From: Salinarimonas sp.
GTDB taxonomy: Bacteria; Pseudomonadota; Alphaproteobacteria; Rhizobiales; Beijerinckiaceae
Reading direction: 5' to 3'
DNA length: 64,000 nucleotides
Assembly (NCBI RefSeq): GCF_040111675.1
Contig: NZ_CP157794.1
Location: 1,757,501 to 1,821,500, forward strand
Shown here piece after piece: positions 10,610 through 19,520 of this stretch; positions within the stretch are counted from its first letter, which is position 1; every line of letters starts with the position of its first letter. The notes beneath the pieces are model-generated. The model was not told where the DNA came from and did no database searches. It saw only the letters and a program-made list of their open reading frames with translations. A program made the position numbers and the translations under genes.

Positions 10610-10645
10610 CCCTCGTTGTGTCGTCGCGATGCGCGCGAGCGGCGA

Positions 10646-11863
10646 TCAGCCCGCCGCCATCGCCTTCCTCAGGTTCTCGTCGACCTTGTCGAGGAAGCCC
10701 GTCGTCGTCAGCCAGGGCTGGTCGGGGCCCACCAGCAGCGCGAGGTCCTTCGTCATGTGGCCGGCCTCGACCGTGTCGATGCAGACCGTCTCCAGCGTAT
10801 CGGCGAAGCGCTTGAGGTCCTCGTTGCCGTCGAGCTTGGCGCGGTGGGCGAGGCCCCGCGTCCAGGCGAAGATCGAGGCGATGGAGTTGGTCGAGGTCTC
10901 CTTGCCCTTCTGGTGCTCGCGGTAATGGCGCGTCACCGTGCCGTGGGCGGCCTCGGCCTCCACCGTCTGCCCGTCCGGCGTCATCAGCACCGAGGTCATC
11001 AGGCCGAGCGAGCCGAAGCCCTGGGCGACCGTGTCCGACTGCACGTCGCCGTCGTAGTTCTTGCAGGCCCAGACGTAGCCGCCCGACCACTTCAGCGCCG
11101 AGGCGACCATGTCGTCGATCAGGCGGTGCTCGTAGGTGATGCCGGCCGCCTTGAACTTGTCGGCGAACTCGGCCTCGTAGACCTCCTGGAACAGGTCCTT
11201 GAAGCGCCCGTCGTAGGCCTTGAGGATGGTGTTCTTGGTCGACAGGTAGACCGGGTACTTGCGGTTGAGGCCGTAGTTCATCGAGGCGCGGGCGAAGTCG
11301 CGGATCGACTCGTCGAGATTGTACATCGCCATCGCGACGCCGGCGCCCGGGAACTGGAACACCTCCTTCTCGATGACGGTGCCGTCCTCGCCCTCGAACT
11401 TGATGGTCATGCGGCCCTTGCCGGGCACCTTGAAGTCGGTGGCGCGGTACTGGTCGCCGAAGGCGTGGCGGCCGACGATGATCGGCTGGGTCCAGCCCGG
11501 CACGAGACGGGGCACGTTCTTGGCGATGATCGGCTCGCGGAAGATCACGCCGCCGAGGATGTTGCGGATCGTGCCGTTGGGCGAGCGCCACATCTGCTTG
11601 AGGCCGAACTCCTCGACGCGCTGCTCGTCCGGCGTGATGGTGGCGCACTTCACGCCGACGCCGTGCTTCTTGATGGCGTTCGCCGCATCGACCGTGACCT
11701 GGTCGTCGGTGGCGTCACGGTGCTCGACGCCGAGGTCGTAATACTCGAGGTCGATGTCGAGGTAGGGGTGGATCAGCTTCTCCTTGATGAAGGCCCAGAT
11801 GATCCGGGTCATCTCGTCGCCGTCGAGCTCCACCACGGGGTTCGCGACCTTGATCTTCGCCAT
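10646..11863 (-). CDS. icd: NADP-dependent isocitrate dehydrogenase
   Basis: 405-residue dimeric enzyme of the eukaryote-like (type II) NADP-IDH subfamily usual in alphaproteobacteria; it oxidatively decarboxylates isocitrate to 2-oxoglutarate and supplies NADPH. Visible motifs: [14 protein letters not shown] at the N-terminus, [12 protein letters not shown] (substrate Ser/Asn), [16 protein letters not shown], the metal-binding Asp region RLIDDMVA and NYDGDVQSD, and [14 protein letters not shown] at the coenzyme site. Length and both ends match the family. Stand-alone gene ending at a strong terminator. Confidence 0.97.
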   Translation of the reverse strand: MAKIKVANPVVELDGDEMTRIIWAFIKEKLIHPYLDIDLEYYDLGVEHRDATDDQVTVDAANAIKKHGVGVKCATITPDEQRVEEFGLKQMWRSPNGTIRNILGGVIFREPIIAKNVPRLVPGWTQPIIVGRHAFGDQYRATDFKVPGKGRMTIKFEGEDGTVIEKEVFQFPGAGVAMAMYNLDESIRDFARASMNYGLNRKYPVYLSTKNTILKAYDGRFKDLFQEVYEAEFADKFKAAGITYEHRLIDDMVASALKWSGGYVWACKNYDGDVQSDTVAQGFGSLGLMTSVLMTPDGQTVEAEAAHGTVTRHYREHQKGKETSTNSIASIFAWTRGLAHRAKLDGNEDLKRFADTLETVCIDTVEAGHMTKDLALLVGPDQPWLTTTGFLDKVDENLRKAMAAG

Positions 11864-12069
11864 CGTACGACCTCTTCGAAATCAGCGTGCGGGGCGCCGC
11901 GCGCCCCCCTTCCGCGGCGCGTCTTAACGGCTAACGCCCTGGCGGGGAAGTCCGGCTTTCGCCGGGGGCGGGCTCGATCCGGATCAGGAGCCTTCGGGCT
12001 GCGGCCGCAGACCCGAGAGCCCGATGTCGAGAAGGCCATGGCAGCTGTTGGTGCCGGGCTCGGACGTGG

Positions 12070-12474
12070 TCAGGATTTTCTCTTCACGCTCGCCGTCGCG
12101 GATCTCCGACGGGATGGCTGCTTCGTGCCGAGAGATCGGGCGATCCTGTTTTTCGGCTCCATGCGCTCGCGGAGAGCGCGCAGAACGATGGCGCCGTCGC
12201 TCCCGTTCGAGAGCGTCCCAGCGATGTAATACAAACAGTGCGCGCCGCCGCCGCTTCGACCGGCCGCCAATTCCAGATGAAAAGATCTGACGCCGGCCGC
12301 GAGCTCGGAACGGTCACTGGAGCCGGCCCTGTTCGGATCTGCACCGACCAGATCCAACCCCTTGTCGATAATCTCCGTGTAGGAGTCCAGCTGAATTTCG
12401 CCGAACACCGTCAGTGTCGTCGTCAGGATTTCTTCGATGTCGCGTTCAGCGGCCATCGTCAACTCGTAGCTCAT
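12070..12474 (-). CDS. parE: ParE/RelE-family toxin
   Basis: 134 residues, probable gyrase-inhibiting toxin of the ParE/RelE superfamily. The N-terminus SYELTMAAERDIEEIL matches the usual ParE opening, and the C-terminal core VLRALRERMEP is the conserved terminal strand/helix. About 27 basic residues follow, making it longer than usual (90-100). The ATG overlaps the antitoxin stop by 4 bp (ATGA), the normal coupling for such modules. The middle (about 55-75) is Gly/Ala rich and less conserved. Confidence 0.85.
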   Translation of the reverse strand: MSYELTMAAERDIEEILTTTLTVFGEIQLDSYTEIIDKGLDLVGADPNRAGSSDRSELAAGVRSFHLELAAGRSGGGAHCLYYIAGTLSNGSDGAIVLRALRERMEPKNRIARSLGTKQPSRRRSATASVKRKS

Positions 12475-12737
12475 CGCCCGATGTGTTTCCTTCGAACTTC
12501 ATCGGCGATATCACTTACAGACCTCTTGGAGAATCTTCCTTCTTCTGCATCGGCAAGGCCGATCCCGACCTCCCTGCGGAGAATCGCGACCTTCTCGTGC
12601 TCGATAGCCTTCTCGCGTCGCAGCAGACGGAGGGCATCGCGGACCACCTCGCTCGCAGAAACGTAGCCGCCCTCGCGGATCTCGACCTCGACGAACTCGA
12701 CCATGTCGTCTGGAAGGCTCACATTCATCGTAGCCAT
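12471..12737 (-). CDS. parD: ParD-family antitoxin (CopG/RHH)
   Basis: 88 residues: an N-terminal ribbon-helix-helix DNA-binding segment (MNVSLPDDMVEFVEVEI, GGYVSASEVVRDALRLL) followed by the toxin-wrapping tail that ends RRKHIGR. It neutralises ParE and represses its own operon. ATG at 12737 has a GGAGGCCTGCC ribosome site. First gene of the pair; the dyad at 12771-12789 is a candidate operator. Confidence 0.88.
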   Translation of the reverse strand: MATMNVSLPDDMVEFVEVEIREGGYVSASEVVRDALRLLRREKAIEHEKVAILRREVGIGLADAEEGRFSKRSVSDIADEVRRKHIGR

Positions 12738-12770
12738 GGCAGGCCTCCTCATCCTGACGAAATTGTCCTT

Positions 12771-12789
12771 GTTGGCAAAAATTGTCAAC
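12771..12789. promoter_or_regulatory. Candidate ParD operator
   Basis: Dyad GTTGGCAA-AAA-TTGTCAAC, 8-bp arms with one mismatch, 33 bp upstream of the parD start, in a locally AT-rich stretch. RHH antitoxins bind such dyads for autoregulation; binding here is inferred. Confidence 0.45.
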
Positions 12790-12880
12790 GAGCCACGGGG
12801 TAGGCAAACCGCTCTCCTATTGTCGAGACTCGGCAAGCGGCAAGCGAGAGACGGGCGAACGCCGGTTCGGGTCGGCCCGC

Positions 12881-13747
12881 TCACCCCGCCCGCGCCAGCA
12901 CCCGCCGGGCGCGCTTGAGGTGCGGCATGTCGATCATCTCGCCCTCGATCGCGACGACGCCGGCGCCCGGGTCGGCGGCGAAGGCGTCGACGATGGCGCG
13001 GGCGCGGGCGACCTCCTCGGGGGAGGGGGTGAAGGCCGCATTGATGACGGGCACCTGCGCCGGGTGAATGGCGAGCTTCGCCACGAAGCCGTCGCGCCGC
13101 GCCGCCCGGCATTCGGCGGCGAGGCCGTCCGTGTCGCGGAAGGCGGTGTAGACCGAGTCGATCGCGTCGATCTCGGCCGCGGCGGCGCCGAACAGCGTGA
13201 GCGAGCGGGCGAGCCGGTAGGGCTCGGTATAGGCGCCGGCCTCGTCGCGGTTCGCCTCCGCGCCGATGTCGGCGGAGAGGTCCTCGCCGCCCCAGGCGAG
13301 GCCGCGCAGCCGGTGGCTCGCGCCCGGATAGGTGCCGAGCGCGAAGATGCCCTTCGCCGTCTCGGTGGCGATGGCGAGGATCGTCGTTCCGCCGTCGGCG
13401 AGGCCGTATTCGGCCTCGCGCACGGCGATCATGGCGGCGAGATGGGCGACGTCGTGCCCGCCTGCGGCCTTGGGCAGCACGATCCCGTCCGGCGCCCCGG
13501 GCATTACCGCATCGAGATCGGCCCCGATGAGATCGGTGTCGAGGGCGTTGACGCGCACGAGCAGCCGCGGACGGCCCGCCTCGCCGGCGGCGCGGGCGAG
13601 GAAGGCGGCGGCGACTTCCCGGCCCCGCGCCTTCTCGCCCGGCGCGACCGAATCCTCGAGGTCGACGATCAGCGCGTCGGCGCCCGCGGAGAGCGCCCGG
13701 TCGAGCTTCTTCTCGCTGTCGCCGGGGACGAAGAGATACGAGCGCAT
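12881..13747 (-). CDS. CitE/HpcH-HpaI family CoA-ester lyase
   Basis: 288-residue TIM-barrel lyase of the CitE/malyl-CoA lyase superfamily. Motifs: RSYLFVPGDSEKKL, ALIVDLEDSVAPGEK (metal site), LLVRVNALDT, IVLPKA, WGGEDLSADIG (metal-binding acidic residue) and AKLAIHPAQV. Such proteins cleave or form malyl-, citramalyl- or beta-methylmalyl-CoA. ATG at 13747 follows GAGGAGGACGGC. It lies 10 bp behind a MaoC hydratase gene, the same pairing seen in mesaconyl-/methylmalyl-CoA interconversion, so a C4-C5 branched hydroxyacyl-CoA is a reasonable substrate. The exact one cannot be read from sequence. Confidence 0.87.
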   Translation of the reverse strand: MRSYLFVPGDSEKKLDRALSAGADALIVDLEDSVAPGEKARGREVAAAFLARAAGEAGRPRLLVRVNALDTDLIGADLDAVMPGAPDGIVLPKAAGGHDVAHLAAMIAVREAEYGLADGGTTILAIATETAKGIFALGTYPGASHRLRGLAWGGEDLSADIGAEANRDEAGAYTEPYRLARSLTLFGAAAAEIDAIDSVYTAFRDTDGLAAECRAARRDGFVAKLAIHPAQVPVINAAFTPSPEEVARARAIVDAFAADPGAGVVAIEGEMIDMPHLKRARRVLARAG

Positions 13748-13757
13748 GCCGTCCTCC

Positions 13758-14243
13758 TCACGCCGCCGGGCGCTTGAGCATGAAGGCCTGGCGCGTGCAT
13801 TGCGCAACCAGCGTGCCGTCCTGCTTGTAGGCGCGGTGGCGGAAGGTGACGATGCCGGCATTGGGGCGCGACTTCGATTCGCGCTTCTCGACCACCTCGG
13901 TCTCGCAGCGCACCGTGTCGCCCTCGAAGAGAGGGGCGGGGAAGGTCACGTCGGTCATGCCGAGATTGGCGATGGTGGTGCCGACCGTCGTGTCGTTCAC
14001 CGAGATGCCGATCATCAGGCCCAGCGTGAACAGCGAGTTGAGGAGAGGGCGGCCGAACTCCGTCTGCGTCTCGCAGAAATGCGCGTCGATGTGGAGCGGC
14101 TGCGGATTGAGCGTCATGTTGGAGAACAGCATGTTGTCCATCTGCGTCACCGTGCGGGTGAGGCGATGGGGAATCACCGCGCCGGGCTCGAAATCCTCGA
14201 AATAGATCCCACCGCGCGGGTGGCGGCGCCCTTCGTCGACCAT
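13758..14243 (-). CDS. MaoC-family (hot-dog fold) hydratase
   Basis: 161-residue single hot-dog domain, R-specific enoyl-CoA hydratase-like. The catalytic Asp/His segment is NPQPLHIDAHF, followed by FGRPLLNSLFTLGLM; the C-terminal half carries the GDTVRCETEVVEKRESKS strands usual for MaoC proteins. It is about half the size of the two-domain mesaconyl-CoA hydratase, so a homodimer is expected. Translationally close to the CitE-type lyase downstream, suggesting sequential hydration and C-C cleavage. Start at 14243 precedes MVDEGRRHPRGG. Confidence 0.87.
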   Translation of the reverse strand: MVDEGRRHPRGGIYFEDFEPGAVIPHRLTRTVTQMDNMLFSNMTLNPQPLHIDAHFCETQTEFGRPLLNSLFTLGLMIGISVNDTTVGTTIANLGMTDVTFPAPLFEGDTVRCETEVVEKRESKSRPNAGIVTFRHRAYKQDGTLVAQCTRQAFMLKRPAA

Positions 14244-14381
14244 GCTGTCCTCCTCGTGGCCGCGCGGGGGCCGCCCGCGCGCCTTCAGCCTTCGTTTACC
14301 ATGATGCGCCGATGATGGCTCTCGCGCCCGCCGCGCGCCCGGAGCGGGTCGGCGGCGGGGCTGGGGGTTCGTCGGCGCGCC

Positions 14382-15305
14382 ATGTTCCTGTTCACCACGC
14401 CACCCGTCTCGTCCAGTTCTCCGGACGGCGCCACGCCGCGACCGGTGCTCGAGGCGATCCGCGACGGGGCGCGGGCGAACGGGCTCAATTTCGACTATCT
14501 GCTCGCGGCCGCGCAACGCGAATCCGCGCTCGACCCGCAGGCGAAGGCGAGCACGTCCTCGGCGACGGGGCTGTTCCAGTTCATCGAGCAGACCTGGCTC
14601 GGCCTCGTGAAGAGCGACGGCGCGCGGCTCGGGCTCGCGGACGCCGCGCGCGACGTCGTGCAGCAGGCGGACGGGTCTTTCGCCGTCGCCGACCCGGCCC
14701 GCCGGGCGGAGATCCTGGCCCTGCGCGAGGACCCGCGGGTCGCGGCCCGGCTCGCCGGCGCGCTGACGGCGCAGAACGGCGCGGCGCTCGCCCTCGATCT
14801 CGGCCGCGAGCCGTCGGAGGCCGATCTCGCCGTCGCTCACGTGCTCGGCGCGAGCGGCGCCGCTCGGCTGATCCGCGCCGCCGCCGAGACGCCGTCGGCA
14901 TCGGCAGCCGACCTGTTCCCGCGCGCCGCGGAGGCGAACCGCAGCCTGTTCTACGACGAGGCCGGCGCCCCGCGCGGGGCGGGCGAGCTCTACCGCCTGA
15001 TCGCGGCCGCCCACGGGCGGGCGCGGGACGCCGCGCCGTCCGCGGCGCCCGCCTTCGCCGAAGGCGCGCCCGTCGCCTTCGCCCGGAGCGGCGGGCCGGC
15101 CTTCCACGGCTTCTTCCGCACCGACACGCCGAGCGGGCCCGTCTCCGGCGCCGTCAAGGCGCTCTGGAGCGCGCCGCCGGACGGCGCCGCCGCCTCCCCG
15201 ACGCGCGTCGCGCCCTCCGAGGCCGCCCTCGTCGAGGTGCGCGCCCGCCGAGAGGCGAGGGACGCGCCGCTGGACCTGTCCGCCTTCACGAGGGTCGCGC
15301 GATGA
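14382..15305 (+). CDS. SLT-domain lytic transglycosylase-like protein
   Basis: 307 residues. Residues about 22-80 hold a goose-lysozyme-type transglycosylase fold, with Glu47 of AAQRESALDP as the catalytic acid and ATGLFQFIEQTWL as the second motif. The rest is Ala-rich and low complexity. There is no signal peptide or lipobox, so export would need another route; homologues in Rhizobiales share this. It should cleave peptidoglycan glycan strands. Its stop overlaps the next gene (ATGA), so the two are translationally coupled. Confidence 0.85.
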   Translation: MFLFTTPPVSSSSPDGATPRPVLEAIRDGARANGLNFDYLLAAAQRESALDPQAKASTSSATGLFQFIEQTWLGLVKSDGARLGLADAARDVVQQADGSFAVADPARRAEILALREDPRVAARLAGALTAQNGAALALDLGREPSEADLAVAHVLGASGAARLIRAAAETPSASAADLFPRAAEANRSLFYDEAGAPRGAGELYRLIAAAHGRARDAAPSAAPAFAEGAPVAFARSGGPAFHGFFRTDTPSGPVSGAVKALWSAPPDGAAASPTRVAPSEAALVEVRARREARDAPLDLSAFTRVAR

Positions 15306-16513
15306 TCGTGCGCCGTTTCCTGCTCTGGGCCCGCACCGCGTCCCCCGGCGACCGCGCCGAGGCGGTGAGCGCGCTCGCCCGCGCCTATCTCTACGGCGAC
15401 CTCGCGCCCGGCGACGTGCGCGACGCCGAGACGGCGCTCACCGCCATGCTCGACGATCCCTCGCCGCTGGTCCGCCGGGCCATGGCCGAGGCCTTCGCCA
15501 ACGCGCCGGACGCGCCGCGCCACGTCGTCGTGGCGCTCGCCTCCGACCAGAGCGGCATCGCCGCGCTCGTGCTCGCCCGCTCGCCGCTCCTCACCGACGC
15601 CGATCTCGTCGACGCGGTCGCGCTCGGCGACGATTTCTGCCAGACCGCCATCGCGCTGCGCCCGCGGCTCACTTCCGGCGTCGCGGCGGCGCTCGCCGAG
15701 ATCGCCTGCCCGCAGGCGGTGGTGGAGCTTTTGGGCAATCCCGGCGCTCAGATCGCGCCCTCGACCTTCGCCCGCATCCACGAGCGGCTCGGCGACGACC
15801 CCGAGATCCGCGAGGCGCTGCTGGAGCGCGCCGATTGCCCGGTCGACGTGCGCCAGGCGATCGCGGTGGCGCTCGCCTCGCGCCTCGAGAGCTTCGTCGT
15901 CGGCCGCGGCTGGCTCTCGGCCGAACGCGGGGCGCGCGTGGCGCGCGAGGCGCGGGAGAAGACGACGGTGGCGCTGTCCGCCGGACCGGTGGCGGACGCC
16001 GCGCGGCTCGTGACGCATCTGCGCCGGACGGGCCAGCTGACCCCCGCCATGATCCTGCGCGCCGTCCTCTCGCGCGCCATGCCCTTCGCCGAGGCCGCCT
16101 TCGCCGACCTCGCCGAGATGCCGGGCAAGCGCGTCGTCGCCATCCTGCACGATCCGCGCGGCGCCGGCTTCCCCGCGCTCTACCGCAAGGCGAAGCTGCC
16201 GCCGGCCCTGCTGCCCGCCTTCGAGGCCGCGCTCTCGGCGCTGCGCGAGGCGCAGGGCGACAGGGCGAGCGCCGCGGCGCAGCTCTCGCGCCGCATGGTC
16301 GAGCGCGTGCTCTCCGCCTGCGCCGCCCTGCCGGCGGAGGAGAGCGGCAAGCTCCTCGTGCTCCTGCGCCGCTACGAGGTCGAGGCCGCCCGCGAGGAGG
16401 CCCGCGAGGCGAGCCGCGCCATGGCCGAGGACGCGGCCCTCGACGTCGCGCTCGCCCATGTCGAGCGCGGCATCGTCGAGGCGATCCGCGCCCGGGGCCT
16501 GCTCGCCGCCTGA
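15302..16513 (+). CDS. DUF2336 (HEAT-like repeat) protein
   Basis: 403 residues, almost entirely helical, with repeated ALARAYLYGDL / LTAMLDDPSPLVRRAMAEAFANAP-type units in the first half that look like HEAT or leucine-rich-variant repeats. This matches the DUF2336 family of alphaproteobacteria, whose function is unknown. Start overlaps the transglycosylase stop. Coupling to a peptidoglycan enzyme hints at an envelope or cell-division role; that is inference. Confidence 0.8.
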   Translation: MIVRRFLLWARTASPGDRAEAVSALARAYLYGDLAPGDVRDAETALTAMLDDPSPLVRRAMAEAFANAPDAPRHVVVALASDQSGIAALVLARSPLLTDADLVDAVALGDDFCQTAIALRPRLTSGVAAALAEIACPQAVVELLGNPGAQIAPSTFARIHERLGDDPEIREALLERADCPVDVRQAIAVALASRLESFVVGRGWLSAERGARVAREAREKTTVALSAGPVADAARLVTHLRRTGQLTPAMILRAVLSRAMPFAEAAFADLAEMPGKRVVAILHDPRGAGFPALYRKAKLPPALLPAFEAALSALREAQGDRASAAAQLSRRMVERVLSACAALPAEESGKLLVLLRRYEVEAAREEAREASRAMAEDAALDVALAHVERGIVEAIRARGLLAA

Positions 16514-16622
16514 GCCCGCCCTTCCGGAACGAACCCGCCGCCCTCCCTGTTGACCGCGCAAATCCGGTTGCGCGCGGCCCGCCTCGGCTGTCGGCGCGCA
16601 TGCGCTTCAGGGAGTGGCTCTC

Positions 16623-18380
16623 ATGGCATCCAAGACCGCCGCCGACGTCCTCGTCGACACGCTGATCGAGTGGGGGGTCGACACGATCTTCGGCCTGCCG
16701 GGCGACGGCATCAACGGCATCGTCGAATCGCTGCGCAAGCGCCAGGACGAGATCCGCTTCGTTCAGGTGCGCCACGAGGAAGGTGCGGCCTTCATGGCCT
16801 GCGGCTACGCCAAGTTCACGGGCAAGCTCGGCGTCTGCCTCGCGACCTCGGGCCCGGGCGGCATCCACCTGCTCAACGGGCTCTACGACGCCAAGCTCGA
16901 CGGCCAGCCGGTGCTCGCCATCACCGGTCTTCAGTTCCACGACCTGATCCAGACCCATACCCAGCAGGACGTCGAGCTCGACAAGCTGTTCCAGGACGTC
17001 TCGGTCTACAACGCGCGCGTCATGGGCCCCGCCCATACCCGCAACGTCGTCGAGCTGGCCTGCCGCTCCGCGCTCGCCTATCGCGGCGTCGCGCACGTGA
17101 CGATGCCGGTGGACACCCAGTCCCAGCCGGTGAGCGCCGATTACCGCTCGAAGCGCAACATCGCCGGCCACGTCTCGGATCGCATGGCCGAGAGCGCGCA
17201 CATCCCGACCGAGGGCCAGATCGCCGAGGCCGCCGCCATCCTCAACGAGGGCAAGCGCACGGTGATCCTCGCGGGCCGCGGCGCGCTCGGCGCCCGCGAC
17301 CAGGTGATCGCGCTCGCCGAGCGGCTCGGCGCGCCCATCGTCAAGCCGCTGCTCGGCAAGGGCGTCGTGCCCGACGACCACCCGCTGACGACCGGGGGCA
17401 CGGGCCTCCTCGGCACGCGGCCCTCGCAGGAGGCGCTGGAGAGCTGCGACACGCTGCTGATCGTCGGCTCGTCCTATCCCTACATCGAGTTCTATCCCAC
17501 GCCCGGCCAGGCCAAGGCGATCCAGATCGACATCGACCCGCAGCGCATCGGCCTGCGCTACGACATCGACGCGGCGCTGGTGGGCGACTCGGCCCGGGTG
17601 CTCGAGATGCTGATGCCGCGCCTCGACTATCGCCGGGACCGCTCCTTCCTCGAGGAGGCGCAGACAGGCATGCAGGACTGGCGCGACCTGATGCACGAGC
17701 GCGGCACGCGGCGCGACACGCCGATGAAGCCGCAGGTCGTCGCCCACGAGCTCAACAAGCTCATCCCCGAGAACGCGATCCTCACCACCGATTCCGGCAC
17801 GATCACCACCTGGATCGCGCGCCACGTCGACATCCGCGGCGACATCATGTTCTCGTGCTCGGGCAACCTCGCCACCATGGCCTGCGGCCTGCCCTACGCC
17901 AACGCCGCCGCCATCGCCTACCCGAACCGGCCGGTGATCGCCTTCGTCGGCGACGGCGGGCTCTCGATGCTGATGAGCGAGCTGATCACGGCGAAGAAAT
18001 ACGATCTCGACGTGAAGGTCATCGTGATCAAGAACAACACCTTCGGCCAGATCAAGTGGGAGCAGATGGTTTTCCTCGGCAACCCCGAATACGGCTGCGA
18101 GCTGGAGGACGTCGACTTCGCCACCATCGCCCGGGGCTGCGGCTTCGTCTCCTACCAGATCACCGATCCGGAGCTTTGCGGCGACACGCTGCGTCAGGCG
18201 CTGGCGACGCCGGGGCCGGTCCTGGTGGAAGCCGTCGTCGATCCGCACGAGCCGCCGATGCCGCCGAAGATCAAGCCCGGCCAGGCGATGAAGTTCGCCG
18301 AGTCGCTCGCCCGCGGCACGCCGAACGCGTCGAAGATCGCCCTCACGGCGGCCTCCGACACCGTCCGCGAGATCATCTGA
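16623..18380 (+). CDS. ThDP-dependent enzyme, pyruvate oxidase/acetolactate synthase type
   Basis: 585 residues with three domains: N-terminal PYR (catalytic Glu in VRHEEGAAFMACGYAK), central domain (about 190-330) and C-terminal PP with the ThDP signature VGDGGLSMLMSELITAKKYDLDV then KNNTFGQ. FGLPGDGINGIVESL at the N-terminus and overall spacing resemble PoxB-type pyruvate:quinone oxidoreductases more than biosynthetic acetolactate synthase. The usual PoxB C-terminal membrane-binding helix is not evident. ATG 16623 follows AGGGAG. It is followed after 11 bp by an enolase-superfamily gene, so it probably acts on a 2-oxo acid in the same pathway. Confidence 0.85.
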   Translation: MASKTAADVLVDTLIEWGVDTIFGLPGDGINGIVESLRKRQDEIRFVQVRHEEGAAFMACGYAKFTGKLGVCLATSGPGGIHLLNGLYDAKLDGQPVLAITGLQFHDLIQTHTQQDVELDKLFQDVSVYNARVMGPAHTRNVVELACRSALAYRGVAHVTMPVDTQSQPVSADYRSKRNIAGHVSDRMAESAHIPTEGQIAEAAAILNEGKRTVILAGRGALGARDQVIALAERLGAPIVKPLLGKGVVPDDHPLTTGGTGLLGTRPSQEALESCDTLLIVGSSYPYIEFYPTPGQAKAIQIDIDPQRIGLRYDIDAALVGDSARVLEMLMPRLDYRRDRSFLEEAQTGMQDWRDLMHERGTRRDTPMKPQVVAHELNKLIPENAILTTDSGTITTWIARHVDIRGDIMFSCSGNLATMACGLPYANAAAIAYPNRPVIAFVGDGGLSMLMSELITAKKYDLDVKVIVIKNNTFGQIKWEQMVFLGNPEYGCELEDVDFATIARGCGFVSYQITDPELCGDTLRQALATPGPVLVEAVVDPHEPPMPPKIKPGQAMKFAESLARGTPNASKIALTAASDTVREII

Positions 18381-18391
18381 GGCGGCGCGCG

Positions 18392-19483
18392 ATGGCCGGC
18401 GCCGTCCCCATCGACGCCCTCGAGGCGCGCGCCTACCGCATCCCGACGGACGCGCCCGAGGCGGACGGCACCCTCGAATGGGACGCGACGACGCTCGTCG
18501 TCGTCACCGCGGTCGCGGGCGGCGTCCGCGGCACGGGCTACGCCTATGCCGACGCCGGCGCCGCCGCCATCGCCGCCGGCACGCTCGCCGGGGAGGTGCT
18601 GGGCGAGAGCGCCATGGACGTGCCGCGCCTGTGGGACCGCATGCGCCGGCGCGTGCGCAACATGGGCTCGTCGGGCGTGGCGGCAGGCGCGATCTCGGCG
18701 GTGGACACGGCGCTGTGGGACCTCAAGGCCGGCCTGATCGGCCTCTCCCTCGCCGACCTGTGGGGCGCGCGGCGCGAGGCGGTTCCGATCTACGGATCGG
18801 GGGGCTTCACCTCCTACGACGACGCGCGCCTCGCCGAGCAGCTCGGGCGATGGGTCGCCGAGGACGGCTGCGCGCGGGTCAAGATGAAGGTCGGCGCCGA
18901 TCGCCGGCTGGAGGAGCGCCGCATGCGCGTCGCCCGCGAGGCGATCGGGGAGGCGGCCCTGATGATTGACTCGAACGGCGCCTGCACCCCGCGCGAGGCG
19001 CTCGCGATGGCCGAGGTCGCCCTCGGATTCGGCGTCGACTGGTACGAGGAGCCCGTCACCTCCGACGATCTCGACGGCCTCGCCTATATCCGCGCCGGGC
19101 TCCCCGGCGCCATCGACTGCGCGGCGGGGGAATACGCCTACGGTCCGCACGACGTCCGCCGCCTGCTCGAGGCGCGCGCCGTCGATTGCCTCCAGATCGA
19201 CGCCACCCGCTGCCTCGGCTACACGGGCTTCCTCCAGGCCGCCGCGCTCGCCGAGGCCTTCGCGGTACCGATCTCGGCCCATACCGCGCCGGCCCTGCAC
19301 CTGCCGGTCTGCCGCGCCGCGCCGCTCTGCCGCCACATCGAATGGTTCCACGACCACGTCCGCATCGAGGCCATGCTGTTCGACGGCGCGCCGACCCCGA
19401 AGGCCGGCGCCATCGCCATGGGCGACGCCGCCGGCCACGGCCTGACCTTGAAGGCGAAGGACGCCGAGCGCTTCGCCCTGTGA
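18392..19483 (+). CDS. Enolase-superfamily (mandelate racemase-type) acid-sugar dehydratase or racemase
   Basis: 363 residues: capping domain then a modified TIM barrel. Catalytic elements of the mandelate racemase subgroup are visible: KMKVG (Lys-x-Lys), MIDSNGA (metal Asp), WYEEP (metal Glu), AAGEYAY (metal Glu), QIDATRCLG (Asp) and SAHTAP (His). A Lys pair with an Asp-His dyad points to a racemase or acid-sugar dehydratase such as those for galactarate or talarate; the substrate is unknown. It sits 11 bp after the ThDP enzyme gene and 37 bp before the FAD/Fe-S dehydrogenase gene, so the three are probably one operon. Confidence 0.88.
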   Translation: MAGAVPIDALEARAYRIPTDAPEADGTLEWDATTLVVVTAVAGGVRGTGYAYADAGAAAIAAGTLAGEVLGESAMDVPRLWDRMRRRVRNMGSSGVAAGAISAVDTALWDLKAGLIGLSLADLWGARREAVPIYGSGGFTSYDDARLAEQLGRWVAEDGCARVKMKVGADRRLEERRMRVAREAIGEAALMIDSNGACTPREALAMAEVALGFGVDWYEEPVTSDDLDGLAYIRAGLPGAIDCAAGEYAYGPHDVRRLLEARAVDCLQIDATRCLGYTGFLQAAALAEAFAVPISAHTAPALHLPVCRAAPLCRHIEWFHDHVRIEAMLFDGAPTPKAGAIAMGDAAGHGLTLKAKDAERFAL

Positions 19484-19520
19484 CCCGAGTGACCGCCCTC
19501 GAAACCGAAAGAGAGCGCCC

